From the NCBI RefSeq assembly GCF_003933965.1, contig NZ_RSAJ01000022.1, forward strand, positions 1 to 34,841: a stretch of DNA of 34,841 bases. The letters run 5' to 3'. Source of the DNA: Streptomyces sp. RP5T (GTDB lineage Bacteria; Actinomycetota; Actinomycetes; Streptomycetales; Streptomycetaceae). The translations under genes were made by a program, and so were the position numbers. The stretch's first letter is position 1. Each line of letters opens with the position of its first letter. Below, in pieces: positions 7,938-15,128 of this stretch. The notes below the pieces were generated by a model. That model worked only from the letters and a program-made list of their open reading frames with translations. It was not told the origin of the DNA and made no database searches.

Positions 7938-9602
7938 ATGCCCCAGCACCCTGTGCAGCCCGCGCTCCTCGCCCACGACATCGTCCGCACCCTCGGCGAC
8001 CGCCGCGTCCTGGACGGTGTCTCCCTGACCGCCGCACCCGGTCGCCGCATCGGTCTGATCGGGGAGAACGGCGTCGGCAAGTCCACCCTGCTCCGCGTCC
8101 TCGCCGGCGCGGACGCCCCCGACGCAGGCAGCGTCACCCGCCCCGCCGACCTGGGGTTCCTCCACCAGGAGATGCCCTACGACGGTCACGTCACCATCGC
8201 CGCGGTGCTGGACGAGGCCCTGCGAGAGGCCCGCGAGGACCTGGCCGAGCTGGACCGGCTCGGCGCGGAACTCGCTCTCGTCCCCGAGGACGATCCCGCC
8301 CACCAGGCTCTCCTCGACTCCTACGGCAGACGCCTGGAACAGGCACAGCACCGCGAGTCCTGGGACGCCGACCGCCGTGCCGCCCTGATGCTGGACGGCC
8401 TGGGCCTCGGCGCGCTCGGGCACGACCGCACGCTCGGCTCGCTCTCCGGCGGGCAGCGCGGCCGCCTCGCCCTGGCCGCCCTGCTCGTACGGCGCCCGTC
8501 GGCGCTGCTGCTGGACGAGCCGACCAACCATCTGGACGACGGTGCCGCCGCCTTCCTTGAGGAGCAGCTGCGCAACCTGCCCGGAACCGTGGTCGCCGCC
8601 AGTCACGACCGTGCCTTCCTCGACGCCGTCTGCACCGATCTGATCGACCTCGATCCGGCGGCGGACGGGCCGGTCCGTTACGGCGGCGGCTACAGCTCCT
8701 ACCTCATGGTGAAGCGCGCCGAGCGGGAGCGCTGGGAGCGGCGGTACGCCGAGGAACAGCAGGAGTTGGCCGAGCTGCGGCAGACGGCGGCCGTGACCGC
8801 ACGCCGGGTCGCGCCCGACCGGGGTCCTACCGACAACGAGAAGATGGGCTACGGCCACCGGGCGGGCCGGGTGCAGAACCAGATCTCCCGCCGGGTCCGC
8901 AACGCCACCCGGCGTCTGGAGGAGCTGGAGCGCATCCGCGTCGGCGAGCCGCCGCGCCCGCTGCGTTTCGCAGCGGACGAGCTGGCCGCGCGCAACCAAG
9001 AGGACGCCGGTCCCTTGGTCTCCCTGCTCGACACACGGGTCCCTGGGCGGCTGGCGGTCGACGGCCTGGAGATCGCACCGGCCGACCGGTTGCTGGTCAC
9101 GGGCGGCAACGGCGTCGGCAAGTCGACGCTCCTCGCCGTACTCGCCGGGCACCTGCCGGCAGCGGGCGAGGTGCACCGGCGGCGCGGGCTGACGGTGGGG
9201 CTGCTCACGCAGGACACGGCGTTCGAGCGCCAGGACCGCACGGTCCGCGACACCTACGAGCAGACTCTGGGCGTCCGACGGGCCGCGAAGGTGCCGCTGA
9301 GCTCGCTCGGACTGATGCACGAGGCGGATCTGGACAAGCCGGTCGGCCATCTGTCCGTGGGCCAGCGCCGGCGACTCGCGCTGGCCCTCCTGATCGGCCG
9401 TCCGCCACAGCTCCTCCTCCTCGACGAGCCCACCAACCACCTCTCCCCCGCCCTGTGCGACGAACTGGAGGCCGCCCTGGGCCCGGGCCCCGGCGCGATC
9501 GTCGTCGCCAGCCACGACCGCTGGCTGCGCCGCCGCTGGCAGGGCCGCGAGCTGCGCCTGAAGCCGGACACCACCCTCGACGGAAACCGGTTGGAGGGGT
9601 GA
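7938..9602 (+). CDS. ABC-F family ATP-binding protein, second of a tandem pair
   Basis: 554-aa twin-ABC protein without membrane segments, closer than its neighbour to the Streptomyces antibiotic-resistance type (TlrC/CarA-like) by overall look. Domain 1 has GENGVGKST, LSGGQRGRLAL and LLLDEPTNHLDD; domain 2 has GGNGVGKST, a variant signature LSVGQRRRLAL (V for the usual G) and LLLDEPTNHLSP, with Ser after HL where Asp is usual. H-loops SHDR are present in both halves. The linker includes ERERWERRYAEEQQELAELR. GGACGG lies 6 bases before ATG 7938. It probably forms an operon with the first ABC-F gene. The exact drug class cannot be read from sequence. Confidence 0.93.
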   Translation: MPQHPVQPALLAHDIVRTLGDRRVLDGVSLTAAPGRRIGLIGENGVGKSTLLRVLAGADAPDAGSVTRPADLGFLHQEMPYDGHVTIAAVLDEALREAREDLAELDRLGAELALVPEDDPAHQALLDSYGRRLEQAQHRESWDADRRAALMLDGLGLGALGHDRTLGSLSGGQRGRLALAALLVRRPSALLLDEPTNHLDDGAAAFLEEQLRNLPGTVVAASHDRAFLDAVCTDLIDLDPAADGPVRYGGGYSSYLMVKRAERERWERRYAEEQQELAELRQTAAVTARRVAPDRGPTDNEKMGYGHRAGRVQNQISRRVRNATRRLEELERIRVGEPPRPLRFAADELAARNQEDAGPLVSLLDTRVPGRLAVDGLEIAPADRLLVTGGNGVGKSTLLAVLAGHLPAAGEVHRRRGLTVGLLTQDTAFERQDRTVRDTYEQTLGVRRAAKVPLSSLGLMHEADLDKPVGHLSVGQRRRLALALLIGRPPQLLLLDEPTNHLSPALCDELEAALGPGPGAIVVASHDRWLRRRWQGRELRLKPDTTLDGNRLEG

Positions 9603-9623
9603 CATTCCTTGCGTCCCGCGTAA

Positions 9624-9644
9624 GTCACCTGTCAAGATGGTGAT
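9624..9644. promoter_or_regulatory. GTCACC-N9-GGTGAT operator, copy B
   Basis: Left arm GTCACC (9624-9629), centre TGTCAAGAT, right arm GGTGAT (9639-9644), one mismatch from a perfect dyad. It ends at the base before the GTG start codon of the CGNR regulator. A protein bound here would cover the promoter/start region of a probably leaderless message, which suggests autoregulation. Confidence 0.7.
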
Positions 9645-10205
9645 GTGAATCTTGACCATGTCTTCGTATGCGGGCACCCGGCTCTGGACTTCGCGGCCAC
9701 GCTCCGCGCCCGGCGCTCGACCCGGTTCGAGATGTTCGCGACGCCGGAGCGCCTGAACGCCTGGTATCTGGAGTCCGGGCTGGTGGACACGGTCACTCCC
9801 GCGAGCGAGGACGACGTCCAGGAGGCCACGACCGTACGCGAGGCCGTCTACCGGCTCGTCACCGACCGCCGGCTCGGCGAGGGGTTCGACCGGGAGGCAC
9901 TCGGCGTGCTCAACGCCGCCGCACGCAAGACGCCCGCGACCCCGCAGCTCACCCTGTCGGGGCGGCACACCGACGCGACGCCCGGACAGGCCCTCGCCAC
10001 CGTCGCCCGACAGGCCGTCGAGCTGCTCAGCGGCCCCGACGTGCCGCTGATGAAGGAGTGCGGCAACCCCGAGTGCACCCGGGTCTACATCGACCGTTCC
10101 CGGGGCATGCGGCGGCAGTGGTGCGGCATGGAGTCCTGCGGCAACAAGATCAAGGCCGCCGCGTACCGCGCCCGCAAGAAGTCCGCGCCCGCGGCCACTC
10201 ACTGA
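9645..10205 (+). CDS. CGNR zinc-finger transcriptional regulator (ABATE domain)
   Basis: 186-aa protein. The N-terminal ~120 residues (HPALDFAATLRAR, FATPERLNAWYLESGLVD) match the ABATE ligand/stress-sensing region, and the C terminus is a CGNR zinc finger: C139-GNPE-C144, then C160-GMES-C165, followed by GNKIKAAAYRARKK, a basic DNA-binding helix. This family is regarded as stress- or ligand-responsive DNA-binding regulators. GTG at 9645 is used because the family motif begins at once after it and no ribosome site is visible, fitting a leaderless message. Operator copy B touches the start codon. The same motif occurs at three other promoters in this window, which the protein may control. Confidence 0.92.
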   Translation: MNLDHVFVCGHPALDFAATLRARRSTRFEMFATPERLNAWYLESGLVDTVTPASEDDVQEATTVREAVYRLVTDRRLGEGFDREALGVLNAAARKTPATPQLTLSGRHTDATPGQALATVARQAVELLSGPDVPLMKECGNPECTRVYIDRSRGMRRQWCGMESCGNKIKAAAYRARKKSAPAATH

Positions 10206-10412
10206 GCGTCCCACCGAGGCGACCTGTCCGGCCGTCACACTCCCTCCGGATCCAGGCGCATGCCGTCGCGGGGCAGTGCTCGGACGCGCGGTCCGTCCCT
10301 GGCACCTGTGACCCACACCACGTCACCGAGACGCATAGCCGCGCGGGGGCCAGTGCCTTTGATGTAGGTGGAGGGGCGGGCACACGCATGACGGAAAACG
10401 GGGGCGGGTCTG

Positions 10413-10919
10413 ATGGGGCGGTCGCGGACCGATGAGTTCGACCGGTTCGTGACGGCCCGGTGGCCGGCGTTGCACCATCTGGCGCGGCTGCTCACCGGTG
10501 GTGACCGACACCGGGCGGAGGACCTGCTCCAGGAAGCCCTCGTCAAGCTGTGGTTCGCCTGGCCGAGGGTGGCGGGGCAGGCACCCGAGGCGTATGTGCG
10601 GCGGATCCTGGTACGCGCCGCCGCACGCTCCGCGCGTCGGCGCTGGTGGGGTGAGCAGCCGGTGGACGAGATACCCGACCCTCCGGCACCGCGCGACGAG
10701 TCGGCCGTGGTGGATGAACGAACGCGGCTGGAGGCCGTGTTGGCGCTCCTGCCCGCCCGGCAGCGGGCCGCAGTGGTGCTGCGGTACTACCAGGACCTGC
10801 CCGAGCAGCAGGTGGCACGGGCGCTGGGCTGTCCGGTGGGGACGGCCCGTTCCCTCACGTCCCGGGGCGTCGCGCGGCTGCGGCGGCTGATGGCCGAGGC
10901 GGTCGAGCCTGTTGAGTGA
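10413..10919 (+). CDS. SigE-family RNA polymerase sigma factor (ECF type)
   Basis: 168-aa sigma factor with only regions 2 and 4. Region 2 is seen in FDRFVTARWPALHHLARLL and RAEDLLQEALVKLWFAW (core-binding and -10 recognition); region 4 in LEAVLALLPARQRAAVVLRYYQDLPEQQVARALG and GTARSLTSRGVARLRRL (-35 recognition helix-turn-helix). The form matches the Streptomyces SigE-like subfamily. A GGGGGCGGG stretch lies upstream of ATG 10413. The next gene follows after 10 bases and has a membrane segment, so it may hold the sigma factor at the membrane, and the third gene is a protein O-mannosyltransferase; the three look like one operon. The signal is unknown. Confidence 0.9.
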   Translation: MGRSRTDEFDRFVTARWPALHHLARLLTGGDRHRAEDLLQEALVKLWFAWPRVAGQAPEAYVRRILVRAAARSARRRWWGEQPVDEIPDPPAPRDESAVVDERTRLEAVLALLPARQRAAVVLRYYQDLPEQQVARALGCPVGTARSLTSRGVARLRRLMAEAVEPVE

Positions 10920-10929
10920 AGAGGGAGCC

Positions 10930-11289
10930 ATGGATCACTTCGAGCGGGAGCTGGCACGCCTCATGCGTGACGGGCACGGGGACACGCCCTACGAGGAGCG
11001 GCACCGGACCCGTCTGCGGGCCGGTGTCCGCGCCCGACAGCGGGTGCGGAGGGTCTGGATGGCCACCGGGTCCGTGCTGTCCGTCGCCGGAATCGGTGTC
11101 GGACTGCTGCTGACGCAGGCGTTCGCCCAGGGCGTGTCCAACGGTCCGCACCCCCGGCCGGCCACCTCAGCCGAGTCGGTCCCGGCACCGTCGACGGTCC
11201 GTCCCGGCACGACCGCCAAGGGTGTGCCGGTGCCGACACGCGCCTCCGACTCGCCCCGTGCGGCCACGTGGCCGGGTCCGACACGCTGA
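10930..11289 (+). CDS. Single-pass membrane protein, candidate sigma-factor partner
   Basis: 119-aa protein with a charged N-terminal cytoplasmic part (MDHFERELARLMRDG, then Arg-rich RTRLRAGVRARQRVRRVW), one membrane helix at about residues 43-65 (MATGSVLSVAGIGVGLLLTQ), and a Pro/Ser/Thr/Ala-rich outer tail of about 50 residues. The position right after a sigma gene and this topology fit an anti-sigma-like partner, but no zinc-binding HxxxCxxC motif is present, so that is inference. AGAGGGAG lies just before ATG 10930. Its TGA stop overlaps the ATG of the mannosyltransferase by one base (TGATG), which indicates translational coupling. The Ser/Thr/Pro-rich outer tail is a plausible O-mannosylation substrate. 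Confidence 0.75.
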   Translation: MDHFERELARLMRDGHGDTPYEERHRTRLRAGVRARQRVRRVWMATGSVLSVAGIGVGLLLTQAFAQGVSNGPHPRPATSAESVPAPSTVRPGTTAKGVPVPTRASDSPRAATWPGPTR

Positions 11290-13019
11290 TGCCGGTGATA
11301 CGCGAGAACGAACCCGCACCGATCGACGGCCACGAGGTGCGCGCGAGTCCCGAGCCGGACTCCTGGGAACGACGGCTGCGGCGTTTCGGATACGCGGGAG
11401 GCCCTCGTACGTCCGTGCGCGACCGTCTCGTGGTGCCGTTCCCGCAGGCAGGACTGCGACCGTGGCTGAGCTTCGGCCTGTCCCCGGGAACGGCGGCTCG
11501 CCTGGCGCGCTGGTCGGGGTGGGGTGGGCCGCTGGCAGTGGCCCTCTTCGCGGGAGTGCTGCGCTTCTGGCGGCTGGGCGATCCGCGGGCCGTGGTGTTC
11601 GACGAGACGTACTACGCCAAGGACGCCTGGGCCATGCTGCGGCTCGGCTACGAGGGCACCTGGCCGGATCGGAAGCTCGCCGACCCGCAGATCCTGGCCC
11701 ATCCTCAGGTGATCCCGCTCTCCGACGGCGGGGTCTTCGTCGCGCACCCGCCGACCGGAAAATGGGTGATCGCCGCGGGCGAGTGGCTGTTCGGCCTCAC
11801 CCCGTTCGGCTGGCGTTTCATGTCGGCGGTGCTCGGCACCCTGTCGGTCCTCATGCTGTGCCGCATCGGACGCCGCCTGTTCCGTTCGACGCTGCTGGGC
11901 TGTCTGGCCGGGGTGTTGATGGCGATGGACGGTCTGCACCTGGTGATGAGCCGCGTCGCTCTGCTCGATCTCGTCGTGTCGTTCTTCGTGCTGGCGGCAT
12001 TCGGATGCCTGCTCATCGACCGCGACGGCGCGCGGGCCCGGCTCGCGGCGGTTCTTCCGGTGGCGGAGGACGGCCGGGTGCGCCCGGACGAAGGCATCGC
12101 CGACCGCGCGGGAACAGGGGTGCGCCCTTGGCGACTCGCTGCCGGCGTCCTCCTCGGGCTCGCCGCCTCGACCAAGTGGAACGGCCTGTACTTCCTCGTG
12201 TTCTTCGTGGTGCTCACACTGGCGTGGGACGTCGGTGCCCGGCGGGTGGCGGGGGCGCAGCGGCCCCGCCGCGCGGTGCTGCGCCGGGATGCCGCCTGGT
12301 CGCTGGTGTCCCTGGTCCCGGTCGCCGTCATCACGTACGTGGCGACCTGGACGGGCTGGTTCCTGTCCGACGACGGGTACGGCCGTCACTGGGCGGACGG
12401 ACGCGGCGGTCCATGGGCCTGGATCCCGGCGCCGCTGCGGAGCCTGTGGCACTACGAGCATGCGGTGTACGTGTTCAACGTGGGGCTGCACTCACCCCAC
12501 AAGTACGAGTCCAATCCGTGGAGTTGGCTGGTTCTGGGCCGCCCCGTGCTGTTCCACTACGAGTCGCCGGAGCCCGGGGTGGACGGGTGTCGCACGACCG
12601 TCGACTGTTCGCAGACGATCCTCGCACTGGGGACGCCGGTGCTGTGGTGGTCGGCGTGCGGTGCACTCGCCTATCTGCTCTACCGGTGGGCGCTGCGGCG
12701 TGACTGGCGTGCGGGAGCCGTCCTGTGCGGCGTGGGGGCGGGCTATCTGCCCTGGTTCCTGTACCAGGACCGGACCGTCTTCTCCTTCTACGCCGTCGTG
12801 TTCGTGCCCTACCTGTGCCTGGCCGTGGCGATGACGCTGGGCGCGCTGTCGGGTCCGCCCGGTGCGACGCGCAGACGCCGCGTACGGGGTGTGGTGGCGG
12901 CGGGCGCGCTGGTACCGCTGATCGCCTGGAACTTCCTCTACTTCTTCCCGCTCTACACCGGCCGGACGATTCCCTACGCCGACTGGCACGCCAGGATGTG
13001 GCTCGACACCTGGATATGA
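11289..13019 (+). CDS. Protein O-mannosyltransferase (GT39, PMT family)
   Basis: 576-aa polytopic membrane enzyme that transfers mannose from a polyprenyl-phosphate carrier to Ser/Thr of exported proteins. The key first-loop acidic pair is in VFDETYYAKDAW (D105, E106); other family marks are PPTGKW, FGWRFMSAVLGTLSV, DGLHLVMSR, ASTKWNGLYF and, near the end, YLPWFLYQDRTVFSFY. About ten hydrophobic segments are seen. ATG 11289 is chosen because it overlaps the preceding stop (TGATG); GTG 11268 is possible. Streptomyces normally has a housekeeping Pmt elsewhere, so this copy with a sigma factor may be a specialised or stress-controlled one; that copy number is inferred, not seen here. Confidence 0.92.
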   Translation: MPVIRENEPAPIDGHEVRASPEPDSWERRLRRFGYAGGPRTSVRDRLVVPFPQAGLRPWLSFGLSPGTAARLARWSGWGGPLAVALFAGVLRFWRLGDPRAVVFDETYYAKDAWAMLRLGYEGTWPDRKLADPQILAHPQVIPLSDGGVFVAHPPTGKWVIAAGEWLFGLTPFGWRFMSAVLGTLSVLMLCRIGRRLFRSTLLGCLAGVLMAMDGLHLVMSRVALLDLVVSFFVLAAFGCLLIDRDGARARLAAVLPVAEDGRVRPDEGIADRAGTGVRPWRLAAGVLLGLAASTKWNGLYFLVFFVVLTLAWDVGARRVAGAQRPRRAVLRRDAAWSLVSLVPVAVITYVATWTGWFLSDDGYGRHWADGRGGPWAWIPAPLRSLWHYEHAVYVFNVGLHSPHKYESNPWSWLVLGRPVLFHYESPEPGVDGCRTTVDCSQTILALGTPVLWWSACGALAYLLYRWALRRDWRAGAVLCGVGAGYLPWFLYQDRTVFSFYAVVFVPYLCLAVAMTLGALSGPPGATRRRRVRGVVAAGALVPLIAWNFLYFFPLYTGRTIPYADWHARMWLDTWI

Positions 13020-13056
13020 GTCCGCCGACGGGTCGAGGCGCTGCCGTGTGGCCCCC

Positions 13057-13075
13057 GCACCGGGCGCCCCGGTGC
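13057..13075. terminator. Bidirectional terminator
   Basis: Perfect 8-bp stem GCACCGGG (13057-13064) and CCCGGTGC (13068-13075) around a CGC loop, in the 75-base gap between the convergent mannosyltransferase and the 65-aa gene. No U tract. Confidence 0.65.
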
Positions 13076-13094
13076 CGGAGCGACGGGCGGGTGC

Positions 13095-13292
13095 CTACAA
13101 ACCGAGGTCGAGGGCCAGGCAGGAGTAGAACTTCCATGAGCCTTCAGGGTTGTACGATCCGTTCGCCGCGTCGGCCGGAGACGCCTCGGCCGCTTCGGTC
13201 ATGTCCTCGAAACGTATGCGCTCGGGGAGCTTGCCGAATCGCGCGTGCCGTACTGCCGCCTCGGCGGCTTCCGCGCTGAGCCCCTGGTTCAT
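13095..13292 (-). CDS. Unrecognised 65-aa protein, probable CGNR-regulon member
   Basis: 65-aa protein that I do not recognise. It starts MNQGLSAEAAEAAVRHARFG, continues with KLPERIRFEDMTEAAEASPA, and ends YNPEGSWKFYSCLALDLGL. A GTGGAG ribosome site lies 7 bases before ATG 13292. There is a charged, helix-prone N-terminal half and a short aromatic/hydrophobic tail with one Cys, four residues from three Leu. No signal peptide, no membrane segment and no zinc motif. Operator copy C lies 78 bases upstream of the start, which supports a real regulated gene. Possibilities are a small partner protein or a modified-peptide precursor; no maturation enzyme is next to it, so neither can be claimed. Confidence 0.65.
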   Translation of the reverse strand: MNQGLSAEAAEAAVRHARFGKLPERIRFEDMTEAAEASPADAANGSYNPEGSWKFYSCLALDLGL

Positions 13293-13370
13293 GACCGTGC
13301 TCCACTTCGTCGTTCGTGGACGGCGCCCTGATCGGTCGCCCCGGACGCGTCTCAGCTTGCCCGCGCTCGC

Positions 13371-13391
13371 GTCACCTGTCAAGCCGGTGAC
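13371..13391. promoter_or_regulatory. GTCACC-N9-GGTGAC operator, copy C
   Basis: Perfect arms GTCACC (13371-13376) and GGTGAC (13386-13391) with the centre TGTCAAGCC. It lies in the 178-base gap between the end of the aldehyde dehydrogenase gene and the 65-aa gene, 78 bases before the latter's start. Because both genes read on the minus strand, it can only serve the 65-aa gene. Confidence 0.7.
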
Positions 13392-13470
13392 GCTCGGCGA
13401 ACCGTGGATCCCGACGCCCTCGGCGGCCGACGGCGTTCGCGATGCCCTGTGCGGTACGTACGGTGCGGCG

Positions 13471-14913
13471 TCAGACGGTGATGGTCTTGTACTCGGTGTA
13501 GGTGCCGAGCCCGATCGCGCCGTACTCGCGGCCGATGCCGCTGGCCTTGAAGCCGCCGAACGGGCCGTCGAAGGCGACGGACGCCCCGTTGACCGTGACG
13601 GTGCCGGTGCGCACGCGACGGGCCACTGCCAGGGCGTGCGCCTCGTCGGCGGACCAGACACCTCCGGACAGGCCGTACTCGGAGTCGTTCGCGATACGGA
13701 CAGCGTCGTCCTCGTCCTGGTAGGCGATGACCACCAGGACCGGGCCGAAGATCTCCTCCTGCGCGATCCGCATGGAGCTGTCGACGTCGGCGAAGACGGT
13801 CGGGGTGACGTAGTTGCCCTTCTCCAGACCTTCGGGGACGTGCGGGCCGCCGGTGACCAGGCGGGCACCCTCGTCGATGCCGAGCCGGATGTAGTCACGC
13901 ACCCGCTCCTGCTGGTCGGGGCGGATCATCGGGCCGATGAAGGTGTCGGGGTCGTTCGGGTCGCCGACCTTGAGGGACTCGACCAGGTCCTTCAGCCCGG
14001 CCACGACCTCCTCGTACCGGGCGCGCGGGGCCAGGATGCGGGTCTGGGCGATGCAGGACTCGCCGTTGTTGAGGAGGGAGCCGAACCGCACGCCGGCGAC
14101 GGCCCTGTCGATGTCGGCGTCGGGCAGGATGATCATGGCGGACTTGCCGCCCAGTTCCAGACTCACCCGCTTGAGCTGCTCGCCGGCGATCGCGGCGATG
14201 CGACGTCCGGCCCGGGTGGACCCGGTGAAGGCGATCTTGTCGACGTCCTGGTGCGAGACCAGGTACTCACTGGTCTCGCGGTCCGCGGGCAGCACGCTGA
14301 CCACACCCTCGGGCAGCCCCACCCGCTCCAGCAGTTCGGCCAGGAAGCCCATGCTCAGGGAGTTCTCCGGAGACACCTTGAGGATCACGGAGTTACCGGC
14401 CAGCAGGGCCGGGAGGATCTTTGAAGTGGCCGAGGAGAAGGGCGAGTTCCAGGGAATGACAGCGGCCACGACGCCGATCGCCTCGCGGCGCACCACACTG
14501 CGCACCGGGGACTCCGGGTCGGACGGAACGAGGGTCTCCTCCCAGCGGAACTCCTCCGCCGCCTTCAGGTAGGCGTTCGCCTGCCGGGTCAGACCGGGCT
14601 GGCCGGCGCGGGTGAACCAGCTCGCCGAACCGTTCTCCAGGGAGATCAGGTTCGCGATGTTCTCGGCGTTCTCCTCGCGCAGCGCGTTGAAGCGCCGGAG
14701 GGTGGCGATGCGCTCGGCGGGCGGGGTCAGGCGCCACTCGCCCGCCTCGAAGGAGGCCCGCGCGGCTGCGACCGCGCGGTCGATGTCCGCCGGCTGCGCC
14801 TGGGCGGCGCGACCGATCACCGACCGGTCGTGCGGCGAGGAGATGTCGAGCAGGTCCGGGTTGCTCGGCTCGGCCCAGGTGCCCCCGATGAAGAGCCGAC
14901 TGTAGGTGATCAT
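13471..14913 (-). CDS. Aldehyde dehydrogenase (NAD(P)-dependent)
   Basis: 480-aa class 3-like aldehyde dehydrogenase that oxidises aldehydes to acids with NAD(P). Seen: ITYSRLFIGGTWAEPSN at the N terminus, the coenzyme-binding VIPWNSPFSS, KVSPENSLSMG, FTGSTRAGRRIA, the general-base glutamate in LELGGKSAMIILPDAD, the catalytic cysteine in NNGESCIAQTR, and the C-terminal EEIFGPVLVV and GGFKASGIGREYG. Length is complete. AGAGAG precedes ATG 14913 by about 8 bases. It is divergent from the hydrolase gene; an 18-bp dyad and operator copy D lie between them. An aldehyde produced by the exported hydrolase or another regulon enzyme could be its substrate, but this is inference. Confidence 0.93.
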   Translation of the reverse strand: MITYSRLFIGGTWAEPSNPDLLDISSPHDRSVIGRAAQAQPADIDRAVAAARASFEAGEWRLTPPAERIATLRRFNALREENAENIANLISLENGSASWFTRAGQPGLTRQANAYLKAAEEFRWEETLVPSDPESPVRSVVRREAIGVVAAVIPWNSPFSSATSKILPALLAGNSVILKVSPENSLSMGFLAELLERVGLPEGVVSVLPADRETSEYLVSHQDVDKIAFTGSTRAGRRIAAIAGEQLKRVSLELGGKSAMIILPDADIDRAVAGVRFGSLLNNGESCIAQTRILAPRARYEEVVAGLKDLVESLKVGDPNDPDTFIGPMIRPDQQERVRDYIRLGIDEGARLVTGGPHVPEGLEKGNYVTPTVFADVDSSMRIAQEEIFGPVLVVIAYQDEDDAVRIANDSEYGLSGGVWSADEAHALAVARRVRTGTVTVNGASVAFDGPFGGFKASGIGREYGAIGLGTYTEYKTITV

Positions 14914-14949
14914 GCGTTTTCTCTCTTCCGGTGCAGCATGCTATTTAAT

Positions 14950-14967
14950 TGCCACATTAATGTAGCA
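14950..14967. promoter_or_regulatory. 18-bp dyad before the aldehyde dehydrogenase gene
   Basis: TGCCACATTAATGTAGCA is a dyad with one mismatched pair and a perfect central ACATTAATGT. It lies 36 bases before the dehydrogenase start, in an AT-rich island inside GC-rich DNA, where the promoter is expected. It is different from the GTCACC motif and may bind a second regulator, perhaps the nearby TetR protein at 16308. Confidence 0.5.
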
Positions 14968-15028
14968 CTTCCAGCACCTAGCGCCTCGTGCAGGTGCACT
15001 GGGCAAGGAGAGGTCACACCCTCACAAC

Positions 15029-15049
15029 GTCACCTGCTTGACCGGTGAC
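15029..15049. promoter_or_regulatory. GTCACC-N9-GGTGAC operator, copy D
   Basis: Perfect arms GTCACC (15029-15034) and GGTGAC (15044-15049) with the centre TGCTTGACC; the minus-strand reading of the centre is GGTCAAGCA, keeping the GTCAAG core. It lies 79 bases before the hydrolase start and 115 before the aldehyde dehydrogenase start, between the divergent pair, so it could control one or both. Confidence 0.7.
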
Positions 15050-15128
15050 GAACGCTGTGCGAAGGTCATCCCGCCGGGGCTCGGCAAAGGCGAGCCGGTC
15101 ATCTCGTACGCATCACGGAGGACTTCAC

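Noticed and set aside
7830..10316. 828-codon open frame on the minus strand across the second ABC-F and CGNR genes
   Set aside because: It lies opposite two clear genes, has a Gly/Arg/Val-rich composition with no domain, and such long antisense frames are normal in GC-rich DNA.
10306..10352. CACCTGTGACC and GTCACC near 10310-10350 as a fifth operator copy before the sigma gene
   Set aside because: The spacing and core do not match the four good sites.
13095..13292. 65-aa gene as a definite modified-peptide precursor
   Set aside because: No leader/core boundary motif or maturation enzyme is seen nearby; kept only as an open possibility.
15045..15128. N-terminal extension of the exported hydrolase from 15045
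   Set aside because: The start at 15129 has a GGAGG site and begins the Tat signal; the extension overlaps operator copy D and would bury the signal.
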